Source: Sphingomonadales bacterium UBA1936
Lineage (GTDB): Bacteria > Pseudomonadota > Alphaproteobacteria > Sphingomonadales > Sphingomonadaceae
Direction of reading: 5' to 3'
Length of the DNA stretch: 7,449 nt
NCBI GenBank assembly: GCA_002336985.1
Contig: DDFE01000190.1
Coordinates: 9,500-16,948, forward strand
The notes under the pieces were generated by a model. The model was not told the DNA's origin and did not search any database. It saw nothing but the letters and a program-made list of their open reading frames with translations. A program made the translations under genes and the position numbers. Of this stretch, positions 1-5,105 are shown piece after piece. The number at the start of each line of letters is the position of its first letter. Position 1 is the first letter of the stretch.

Positions 1-238
1 CGACGCAGAGGCCGCTGTCGTCGGCAAGCGCGGGCAGGCCGGACAGGTCGCACGCCGAAACAGCCTTCAGCAGCGCGTTCGCCGAAAAGGTCGTTCCGGT
101 TTCCTCCGGCTCGGGCAGGTCGAGCACCTTCGCCGAGATCAGGTCCATGCCATAGGGTGCGAGCAGCGCGCGGAATTCGGCGACCTTTCCCTCGTTATGG
201 CTGGCGATCACCAGCCGGCCCGGCTGGAGCTTCTTCAC
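1..238 (-). CDS. rdgB: RdgB/HAM1-type XTP/dITP diphosphatase, N-terminal 79 residues (partial)
   Basis: This is the 5' part of a gene that runs off the left edge. The family hydrolyses non-canonical purine triphosphates (ITP, dITP, XTP) to monophosphate and pyrophosphate in the cytosol, keeping deaminated purines out of DNA and RNA. Visible motifs are the N-terminal substrate loop VIASHNEGKVAEFR (residues 10-23), PEPEETGTTFSANALLKA (42-59) and LPALADDSGL (68-77), whose adjacent aspartates are the metal and catalytic acids of the family. The start is GTG at 238-236, which shares bases with the TGA stop of rph (GTGA), so translation is probably coupled to rph. No clear Shine-Dalgarno sequence precedes it. 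An ATG start is not available nearby in frame before the conserved loop. The rph-rdgB pairing is common in alphaproteobacteria. Nothing is odd in the part seen; the C-terminal half is outside the window. Confidence 0.95.
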   Translation of the reverse strand, partial: MKKLQPGRLVIASHNEGKVAEFRALLAPYGMDLISAKVLDLPEPEETGTTFSANALLKAVSACDLSGLPALADDSGLCV

Positions 239-951
239 CGACCGGTTGCCGCCAGCTGTGCCGCGAAGATGTCCTTGCAGCCGATGCGCGCGAGGCGGAG
301 CAGGCGGAGCAGGGCTTCCTCATCATAGGTCGCGCCCTCGGCCGTCGCCTGCGCCTCGGCGATATTGCCGTCGCTCAGCAGCACGAAGTTCGCGTCCGCA
401 TGCGCGTTCGAATCCTCGATATAGTCGAGGTCGAGCACCGGCGTGCCTTCGTAGATGCCACAGCTGACCGCCGCGACCTGCGCCTTGATCGGGTCGACCG
501 TCAGCGCGCCCGAGGCCATCAGCTTGTCGATCGCGATACGCAGCGCGACCCATGCGCCGGAGATCGAGGCAGTGCGCGTGCCGCCATCTGCCTGGATGAC
601 GTCGCAATCGATGGTGATCTGGCGCTCGCCCAGTGCCTTCATGTCCATGACAGCACGCAGCGAGCGGCCGATGAGGCGCTGGATTTCCTGCGTCCGGCCC
701 GACTGCTTGCCCTTGGCGGCCTCGCGGCTGCCGCGGGTATGCGTCGCGCGGGGCAGCATGCCGTATTCGGCCGTCACCCAGCCCTCGCCCTTGCCGCGCA
801 GAAAGGGAGGGACGCGCTCTTCGAGGCTCGCAGTCACCAGCACGCGGGTTTCGCCGAACGAGATCAGGCATGAGCCCTCTGCATGCTTGGTGAAGCCGGG
901 TTCGATGCTGATGGTGCGCATCTGGTCGGGGGCGCGGCCTGATGGGCGCAT
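235..951 (-). CDS. rph: Ribonuclease PH (tRNA 3'-end phosphorolytic exoribonuclease)
   Basis: The 238-residue product has the usual family length. RNase PH is a hexameric cytosolic phosphorolytic 3'-5' exonuclease that trims tRNA precursors and other structured RNAs, using phosphate and releasing nucleoside diphosphates. Motifs seen, in order: RPSGRAPDQ (2-10), GEGWVTAEYGMLPRAT (55-70), GKQSGRTQEIQRLIGRSLR (81-99) with phosphate-site Arg86, DVIQADGGTRTASI (117-130) with the Gly124-Thr125-Arg126 phosphate loop, and LDLDYIEDS (173-181) followed by Asp186. Asp180 and Asp186 match the acidic pair needed for catalysis in the family. The ATG start at 951-949 has a good Shine-Dalgarno (AAAGGA) about 8 bases upstream, and MRPSGR is the typical N-terminus. 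It is followed by rdgB through a 4-base overlap and is divergent from the hrcA-grpE cluster across an 79-base gap. No truncation or lost key residue is seen. Confidence 0.98.
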   Translation of the reverse strand: MRPSGRAPDQMRTISIEPGFTKHAEGSCLISFGETRVLVTASLEERVPPFLRGKGEGWVTAEYGMLPRATHTRGSREAAKGKQSGRTQEIQRLIGRSLRAVMDMKALGERQITIDCDVIQADGGTRTASISGAWVALRIAIDKLMASGALTVDPIKAQVAAVSCGIYEGTPVLDLDYIEDSNAHADANFVLLSDGNIAEAQATAEGATYDEEALLRLLRLARIGCKDIFAAQLAATGR

Positions 952-1030
952 TTGTCGTGTCCTTTCGTTCGGGAAGCGGGCATCTAGCTTTGCAGGTCAA
1001 AACGCGCCAGCCGAAATGGGGAGAGCGGAA

Positions 1031-1219
1031 ATGAAGCGGCTTTTGAGAGTTCTTGGTCTGGCGGCGCTGCTGATGGGCTTGTTGTGGATGGGGCAGGGCA
1101 GCGGCCTCGTCATGTGGCCGCAGTCGAGCTTCATGCTCGACCAGCATATCTGGATCGTCTGGGGCGCGGTTCTCGCGATGGTTGGCATCGTCGCGCTCGT
1201 CATCTCCCGGCGGCGCTAG
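1031..1219 (+). CDS. Small two-helix membrane protein of unknown function
   Basis: A 62-residue hypothetical protein. The ATG at 1031 follows a strong purine-rich Shine-Dalgarno (GGGGAGAG at about 1017-1024); an in-frame ATG at 1016 would overlap that site and is less likely. The N-terminus MKRLLR is positively charged and leads into a hydrophobic helix (about residues 4-20, LLRVLGLAALLMGLLWM). A short polar loop with GQGSG and WPQSSFM (21-35) follows, then a second helix (about 39-57) and a basic tail SRRR. This predicts two membrane spans with both ends cytoplasmic by the positive-inside rule. Similar short proteins with the GLLWxGQG...WPxSSFM pattern occur in other Proteobacteria as uncharacterised proteins (from memory). 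The gene lies 32 bases upstream of hrcA on the same strand, so the two may share a transcript. No function can be assigned. Confidence 0.8.
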   Translation: MKRLLRVLGLAALLMGLLWMGQGSGLVMWPQSSFMLDQHIWIVWGAVLAMVGIVALVISRRR

Positions 1220-1251
1220 CGGGTTCGGGTGCAGCGCCCTACATCGACAGC

Positions 1252-2295
1252 ATGAGTGCCCCCGTTTCCGAACTGACGACCCGCGCGCGCGACGTGTTTC
1301 GCGTCGTCGTCGAGCAGTATCTCGATTCGGGTGCGCCGGTCGGTTCGCGGACGATTTCGAAACTGTCCGGCCTCAACCTTTCCCCCGCATCGATCCGCAA
1401 CGTCATGCAGGACCTGGAGGAAGCGGGGCTGCTGAGTCATCCGCATACCTCCGCCGGGCGAATGCCGACCGAAAGCGGCCTGCGCCTTTTCGTCGACGGG
1501 ATGATGCAAGCGGCGGAGCCCAGTCCGCAGGAACGCGCGGTGATCGAGGGACGGCTGACCGCGTCCGCACCGGTAGAGGAGGCCCTGGCTGCCGCATCGG
1601 CAGCACTTTCGGGGCTATCGGCCTGTGCAGGGCTGGTGCTCGTACCGCCGCGCGAGACGCGGGTCCGGCAATTCGCCTTCGTGCCGCTCGCGCGGGGGCA
1701 GGCGTTGGCAGTGCTGGTGGGCGACGATGGCTCCGTTGAGAACCGCGTGATCGCCGTCGCCGATACGCTGACCGGGAGCGCGCTGTCCGAAGCGAGCAAC
1801 TATATGTCCGCCCGCCTGTCCGGACTGACGCTTACCGAAGCGCAGGTGCGGATCGCGGGTGAACTGCGGACTGAACGCGCGGCGCTCGATGTGGCATCGC
1901 AGGACCTGATCGAACGCGGTCTGGCGATCTGGTCGCAAGATGGCGCAGCGCGGCCGGTGCTGATCGTCCGCGGTGCTGCAAACCTGATCGACGACACCGC
2001 CATGACCGATCTCGATCGTGTGCGGCAGCTGCTCGACGAGATCGAAGGCAAGGAGGCGATCGCGGGATTGCTCGGCTCTGCGCACGATGCCTCTGCCGCC
2101 AAAGTCTTCATCGGTGCGGAGAACAAGCTGTTTGCCCTTTCGGGCTCGTCGGTGATAGCGGCACCCTATCACGGCCGTGACGGACGTGTCGTCGGCGTCG
2201 TCGGCGTCATCGGACCCACACGGTTGAACTATGCGCGGGTCGTTCCCATGGTGGACTTCACCGCACAAACCCTGACCAAGATCTGGCGAGATTGA
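1252..2295 (+). CDS. hrcA: Heat-inducible transcription repressor HrcA
   Basis: The 347-residue product has the normal family length. HrcA is a dimeric repressor that binds the CIRCE inverted repeat (TTAGCACTC-N9-GAGTGCTAA) and usually controls groESL and sometimes dnaK; its folding is assisted by GroEL, which links repression to chaperone load. The N-terminal winged helix-turn-helix covers about residues 5-82, with YLDSGAPVGSRTIS (23-36), SPASIRNVMQDLEEAGLL (44-61), HPHTSAGRMPT (63-73) and GLRLFVD (76-82). The central GAF-like and insert region follows. The C-terminus carries the family signature GVIGPTRLNYARVVPMVDF near the end. The ATG at 1252 gives the expected MSAPVSELTTRAR start, but no clear Shine-Dalgarno is visible, so expression may depend on coupling to the upstream small gene or be leaderless. 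grpE starts 5 bases after the stop. No CIRCE element was found in this window, so its targets are probably elsewhere. Confidence 0.98.
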   Translation: MSAPVSELTTRARDVFRVVVEQYLDSGAPVGSRTISKLSGLNLSPASIRNVMQDLEEAGLLSHPHTSAGRMPTESGLRLFVDGMMQAAEPSPQERAVIEGRLTASAPVEEALAAASAALSGLSACAGLVLVPPRETRVRQFAFVPLARGQALAVLVGDDGSVENRVIAVADTLTGSALSEASNYMSARLSGLTLTEAQVRIAGELRTERAALDVASQDLIERGLAIWSQDGAARPVLIVRGAANLIDDTAMTDLDRVRQLLDEIEGKEAIAGLLGSAHDASAAKVFIGAENKLFALSGSSVIAAPYHGRDGRVVGVVGVIGPTRLNYARVVPMVDFTAQTLTKIWRD

Positions 2296-2300
2296 GTAAC

Positions 2301-2846
2301 ATGAGCGAAGAAGAAACCCGCGTCGAAGACCTGCATGCCGAAGAGGCGATGGTGGCCGAGGGCGGACCGGCCGAACCGGACACGGAAGGCCAGTTGAAGC
2401 TGCTGGAAGGCGAACTCGCCGAAGCGAAGGCCGCCGTGCTCTACGCACAGGCCGAGACGCAGAACGTCCGCCGCCGCTTCGAGAAGGAAGCCGCCGACGC
2501 GCGCGCCTATGCCGCGACCAATTTCGCGCGCGACGTGCTGTCGGTTGCCGATAACCTGGCGCGCGCACTCGACGCGATTCCTGCGGATCTGCGTGCCGAC
2601 GACAAGTTCAAGGGACTGGTCACCGGCCTGGAAGCTACGGGACGCGAACTCGACAAGGTGTTCGAACGCAACGGCATCACCCGTATTGTGAGCGTCGGCG
2701 AAAAGCTCGACCCCAACAAGCACCAGGCGATGATCGAACTGCCGAGCGACCAAGAGCCAGGCACCATCGTGCAGGAAATGCAGGCCGGCTACATGATCAA
2801 GGATCGGCTGCTGCGCGCCGCGATGGTCGGGGTTGCACGAGCCTGA
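2301..2846 (+). CDS. grpE: GrpE, nucleotide exchange factor for DnaK
   Basis: The 181-residue product acts as a homodimer in the cytosol, releasing ADP from DnaK so the chaperone can rebind ATP and discharge substrate. In GrpE of other bacteria the long paired helices also act as a thermosensor. The acidic, low-complexity N-terminus (1-30) is followed by a coiled-coil helix (about 31-75, with AQAETQNVRRRFEKE), then DVLSVADNLARAL (78-90), and the beta-wing domain with LDPNKHQAM (136-144) and the C-terminal signature PGTIVQEMQAGYMIKDRLLR (153-172). The start is taken as ATG 2301, 5 bases after the hrcA stop. A TTG at 2292 overlapping that stop is in frame and would add three residues. The Shine-Dalgarno is weak, which fits translational coupling with hrcA. 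Its partner DnaK is encoded about 2.3 kb downstream. Confidence 0.97.
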   Translation: MSEEETRVEDLHAEEAMVAEGGPAEPDTEGQLKLLEGELAEAKAAVLYAQAETQNVRRRFEKEAADARAYAATNFARDVLSVADNLARALDAIPADLRADDKFKGLVTGLEATGRELDKVFERNGITRIVSVGEKLDPNKHQAMIELPSDQEPGTIVQEMQAGYMIKDRLLRAAMVGVARA

Positions 2847-2947
2847 AGCGTCATCCTCCCTTCTCTCGTTTTCGAGTTTGCGTTTGGTTCTCCGGGGAGT
2901 AGCTTTTGACGCCCGCGCGGTGCGGATGATTGATGCTGGAGGACCAG
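2847..2947 (+). other. Intergenic gap between grpE and the OmpA-like gene
   Basis: A 101-base gap that is more T-rich than the flanking genes. It has a small CTCG-TTTT-CGAG hairpin just after grpE and a CTCC/GGAG inverted repeat near 2890-2899. Neither has the long GC stem plus T-tract of a convincing terminator, and no promoter match stands out. The separation suggests that the downstream gene may have its own promoter, but the sequence does not show it clearly. Confidence 0.35.
2938..2943 (+). promoter_or_regulatory. Shine-Dalgarno that decides the start of the OmpA-like gene
   Basis: GGAGGA lies 4 bases upstream of ATG 2948 and is the strongest ribosome site in this part of the window. 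Earlier in-frame starts (TTG 2930, ATG 2933) lie at or before this site and have none of their own. The 372-residue form beginning MDKDWAADVKKFVPDADD also matches the usual N-terminus of DUF2853 proteins. Confidence 0.75.
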
Positions 2948-4066
2948 ATGGACAAGGATTGGGCGGCAGACGTCAAGAAATTCGTTCCTGATGCCGATGA
3001 TGGCGTCATTGCTGGGATCGTACGCTATTGCGGCATTGCGTTGCAGAAGGCAGATTCGTCGCTAGTATCGTATACCGACCCTGCTGAACTGGGCCGTGTC
3101 CGCGAAAATTTCCTGAAGAAGAAGTTAGGACTGATGCAGTCCGACGAAGAACTGGACGGCGCTATCGCCAAGGTTGGCGAGCGGCTGAAGGGCGTGAATT
3201 TCAAGAACCGCGTTACGGTATATTACATGCTGCTCGAACATTTCGGGCTGCTTCATCTTTTCGCCAAGGCGGGAACCGCGGCTGCGACACCCATCGCCGC
3301 GGACAAGAGTGCAGCGCTTGGCTTGGCTGCCGGAGCAGGCGCGGCTATCGCAGCCGGTGCGGCAACGTCGGTCGATGCCGCGAAAGGCATTGCGGACAGT
3401 GTCGGCGATACCATCTCGGTCGGTGCGGACACGATGAAGTCGGCGTTCGAGAAAACGCCGAATGTGGCACCCGTAATGTCGTCGCCAATTTCGCATGAGG
3501 TGGCCGATGACGAACCCAAGGGGGTTCTTGGCTGGCTCTGGTGGTTGATTCTCGGTGCTTTGTTGCTGGGTCTATTGTGGTGGTTCTTCCTGCGCCCGGT
3601 ACCGGTTGCGCCGCCCGCTCCAACCGACGTAGCGACCGATGTCTCGGCACCTGCGACGACGGACGAGAATGTCGCGGCGGCGGTTGCAACTGCACCGGAG
3701 ACCGTTGCCGTCCCTGACGGTGCCGGCGTCACCAGCGAAGTGCTGGACGGCAAGCCCGTGGTAAAAGTCTACTTCGACACTGCGAAGGCTGAAGTCGTTC
3801 CGGCATTCGGACCGGCGGCACTCGCGCTCAAGACATACCTCGATGCCCATCCCGGCAGCGGAATCGGTGTATCGGGCTTTAACGATCCGACCGGCAATGC
3901 GACGGCCAATGCTGCCCTGTCGAAAAAGCGGGCAGAGGCGGTGAAGGCGGCGCTGGTCGCGGCGTCTATTCCGGATGCCGCTATCGCGCTGGTAAAGCCC
4001 GAAGCGGTCACCGACACCACGGCGACCAAGGCCGAAGCGCGCCGCGTCGAGGTGTTCATCAAATAA
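2948..4066 (+). CDS. DUF2853-like domain, membrane anchor and C-terminal OmpA-like domain protein
   Basis: A 372-residue protein in three parts. Residues 1-106 resemble the small DUF2853 family (unknown function): DWAADVKKFVPDADD, IVRYCGIAL, RVRENFLKKKLGL, and NRVTVYYMLLEHFG (88-101). An Ala/Gly-rich linker (110-145) and a polar stretch lead to one very hydrophobic Trp/Leu helix (about 192-216). A Pro/Ala/Thr-rich spacer (217-260) precedes an OmpA-like domain (about 265-372) with KVYFDTAKAEV, SGFNDPTGNATANAALSKKR and the end EARRVEVFIK. Asp313 and Arg328 match the family positions that hold the diaminopimelate of peptidoglycan. There is no cleavable signal, so the likely topology is a cytoplasmic DUF2853 domain, an inner-membrane anchor and a periplasmic cell-wall-binding domain. 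Its 3' end overlaps the convergent HExxH gene by 8 bases. The OmpA-like call is firm, the DUF2853 call is from recognition, and the role is unknown. Confidence 0.88.
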   Translation: MDKDWAADVKKFVPDADDGVIAGIVRYCGIALQKADSSLVSYTDPAELGRVRENFLKKKLGLMQSDEELDGAIAKVGERLKGVNFKNRVTVYYMLLEHFGLLHLFAKAGTAAATPIAADKSAALGLAAGAGAAIAAGAATSVDAAKGIADSVGDTISVGADTMKSAFEKTPNVAPVMSSPISHEVADDEPKGVLGWLWWLILGALLLGLLWWFFLRPVPVAPPAPTDVATDVSAPATTDENVAAAVATAPETVAVPDGAGVTSEVLDGKPVVKVYFDTAKAEVVPAFGPAALALKTYLDAHPGSGIGVSGFNDPTGNATANAALSKKRAEAVKAALVAASIPDAAIALVKPEAVTDTTATKAEARRVEVFIK

Positions 4067-4517
4067 TGCCGAACGGCAGGATCGACCGATATTGGTCGAG
4101 CAAGGGCGCACCGGCAACGGTGTGCCCTTCGCGTATCAGGAAGGCATGCCGGACGATTTCTGCCTGCTGTTCAAGCCCGTATTTCTCGAACCGCTGTCCC
4201 GGTTTCAGCGCATAATCGTACCGGCACCAGGGATGGCGGGCGAGCGGCAGGTAGATGCCCTTTTGCCGCTGCCAGACATGCGTCATTTCGTGGATGAACA
4301 GGCCCTGTGCATCGATGCTGCCCGCGCAGAAGTCGGCGCAGTAGCGACCGCCGTGCGGATGGAACCAGATGCCGCCATCGGGCGCCATCACGACGCCGCG
4401 CGGCTGGAAGAACGCCCATTTGCGCTGGTGGATGCGCACGCGTGCATAATCGATCGCATCGCCGAACACGCTGCGTGCGAGGGCGGTCTCGCCGTCGGTC
4501 AGCGCGCGGCTGCTCAT
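4059..4517 (-). CDS. Short HExxH protein ('vgr related protein' of sphingomonads), putative zinc-binding
   Basis: A 152-residue protein without signal peptide or membrane helix, so probably cytosolic. It carries a zincin-like motif HEMTHVWQRQ (76-85, with His76, Glu77 and His80). Downstream, LEQQAEIVRHAFL (115-127) offers Glu117 or Glu120 as a third metal ligand, reminiscent of DUF4157-type domains. Other conserved-looking stretches are LARSVFGDAIDY (13-24), RGVVMAPDGGIWFHP (40-54) and HPWCRYDYAL (95-104). Similar short proteins in sphingomonads are often named 'vgr related protein' (from memory), a label that probably reflects association and not function. The ATG at 4517-4515 lies 7 bases after the stop of the copper-binding lipoprotein gene, with no good Shine-Dalgarno, suggesting translational coupling. 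Its stop codon lies inside the last codons of the convergent OmpA-like gene. Proteolytic activity is a guess; the metal site alone does not establish it. Confidence 0.85.
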   Translation of the reverse strand: MSSRALTDGETALARSVFGDAIDYARVRIHQRKWAFFQPRGVVMAPDGGIWFHPHGGRYCADFCAGSIDAQGLFIHEMTHVWQRQKGIYLPLARHPWCRYDYALKPGQRFEKYGLEQQAEIVRHAFLIREGHTVAGAPLLDQYRSILPFGII

Positions 4518-4524
4518 GGGCCGT

Positions 4525-4956
4525 TTAGCTGCCGGGCGCTCGGGTCGGCGCGAAGGTCTGGAGGATCGTGCCGCTGGCGAAGGTGAAGTTCAGCTGCACC
4601 TTCTCGTTCGCACTCACGCCCGGGTTCACGTCGAACAGCATGGCGTGCTTGCCGCCTTCCTGGAACTTGATCGTGCTGTTCGCGGGCACGTCGATGCCGC
4701 CGTCGAGATCCTTCATCGTCGCCATGCCGTTTTTCGTCATGCTTTCATGCAGCGCGATGCGGATGACGAGCGGCGACGAGACGCTCAGCAACCGGTCGTC
4801 GGTCGGGCCGCCCTTGATCGTGAAGTACAGGACAGCAGGTGCCCGCTGGCTCGCGCCCAGCCGGATAATGGGGTCCACGACCTGAAGCCCGTCCGGCTTC
4901 GCGCACCCCGCCAGCGCCACCGCCGATACCATCGTCAGAACGCCTAAAGCACGCAT
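4525..4956 (-). CDS. PCu(A)C-family copper-binding lipoprotein
   Basis: A 143-residue precursor. The N-terminus MRALGVLTMVSAVALAGC is a lipoprotein signal with lipobox LAGC and Cys18 as the lipidated residue, so the mature protein should be membrane-anchored in the periplasm. The body matches the PCu(A)C (DUF461) family, which carries Cu(I) in the periplasm and in characterised members helps load the CuA or CuB site of cytochrome oxidase. The family copper pattern H-x10-M-x21-H-x-M is present with one extra residue: His70, Met81, His104 and Met106. Additional Met73 and Met78 lie between the first two ligands. The ATG at 4956-4954 has a strong AGGAG site 7 bases upstream. An upstream in-frame ATG at 5049 would bury the lipoprotein signal and is rejected. 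It is the first gene of a two-gene unit with the HExxH gene and is divergent from dnaK. No oxidase gene is nearby, so the client is unknown. Confidence 0.92.
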   Translation of the reverse strand: MRALGVLTMVSAVALAGCAKPDGLQVVDPIIRLGASQRAPAVLYFTIKGGPTDDRLLSVSSPLVIRIALHESMTKNGMATMKDLDGGIDVPANSTIKFQEGGKHAMLFDVNPGVSANEKVQLNFTFASGTILQTFAPTRAPGS

Positions 4957-4987
4957 CGCTACTCTCCTGTCCGGTTTCGTAACGATA

Positions 4988-5016
4988 GCTAGGCGCGGCC
5001 GGTTCTTGCGGCAAGA
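4988..5016 (-). promoter_or_regulatory. Weak candidate promoter for the copper lipoprotein gene
   Basis: On the minus strand, TTGCCG is followed after 17 bases by TAGCTA, about 32 bases upstream of the ATG at 4956. The -35 agrees at 4 of 6 consensus positions but the -10 at only 2 of 6. The -35 uses the other half of the CTTGC-G-GCAAG palindrome that overlaps the dnaK -35, so the two promoters would be interlocked. It is listed because a promoter is expected here, but the match is poor. Confidence 0.25.
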
Positions 5017-5032
5017 GAACGCCTCCCTATAT
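5005..5032 (+). promoter_or_regulatory. Putative RpoH (sigma-32 type) heat-shock promoter of dnaK
   Basis: CTTG at 5005-5008 is followed after 17 bases by CCTATAT at 5026-5032. This matches the pattern reported for alphaproteobacterial heat-shock promoters, roughly CTTG-N17-CYTATNT (recalled from the literature). Transcription would start near 5038-5042, leaving a leader of about 65 bases before the dnaK ATG at 5106. The -35 element lies inside a small perfect palindrome, CTTGC-G-GCAAG (5005-5015). Confidence 0.7.
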
Positions 5033-5046
5033 CGCCCACAACACTT

Positions 5047-5087
5047 CACCGGACGCGGTGCCTTTTCGGGCCGTGTTCACCAACACG
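5047..5087 (+). other. Two small hairpins in the dnaK leader
   Basis: In the predicted 5' untranslated region, CACCG (5047-5051) pairs with CGGTG (5056-5060) around a GACG loop. CGTGTT (5072-5077) pairs with AACACG (5082-5087) around a CACC loop. TTCACC occurs twice (5045-5050 and 5076-5081), so GGTG at 5057-5060 could pair with either CACC. The second hairpin ends 18 bases before the ATG. The start codon has only weak Shine-Dalgarno candidates (AGGG at 5090-5093, GAG at 5101-5103). The pairing is seen directly; any regulatory role is inferred. Confidence 0.4.
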
Positions 5088-5105
5088 CTAGGGCAAGATT
5101 GAGTT

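Noticed and set aside
952..1030. Promoters in the gap between rph and the small membrane gene
   Set aside because: A minus-strand TTGACC resembles a -35, but no acceptable -10 lies at proper distance, and no RpoH-type match is seen on the plus strand.
455..1219. A long plus-strand frame that begins opposite rph and continues into the small membrane protein
   Set aside because: Only the part from ATG 1031, with its own Shine-Dalgarno, looks like a real protein; the upstream part is antisense to rph.
1252..1260. GAGTGC near the hrcA start as a CIRCE half-site
   Set aside because: There is no matching GCACTC at the proper 9-base distance; it is just the first codons of hrcA.
1615..2568. A 317-codon open frame opposite hrcA and grpE
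   Set aside because: It crosses two real genes on the other strand, is Arg-rich low-complexity, and has no domain signal; it is a high-GC shadow frame.
2865..2880. CTCG-TTTT-CGAG hairpin after grpE as a terminator
   Set aside because: The stem is only 4 bp and the following bases are a broken T-run, too weak to call.
4082..4099. TCGACC/GGTCGA inverted repeat after the OmpA-like gene as an intrinsic terminator
   Set aside because: It has a 6-bp stem without a T-tract on either strand and lies inside the coding region of the convergent gene.
4957..5049. N-terminal extension of the copper lipoprotein to an ATG at 5049
   Set aside because: It has no ribosome site, would put about 31 charged residues before the lipoprotein signal, and would run through the dnaK promoter; ATG 4956 has AGGAG at ideal spacing.
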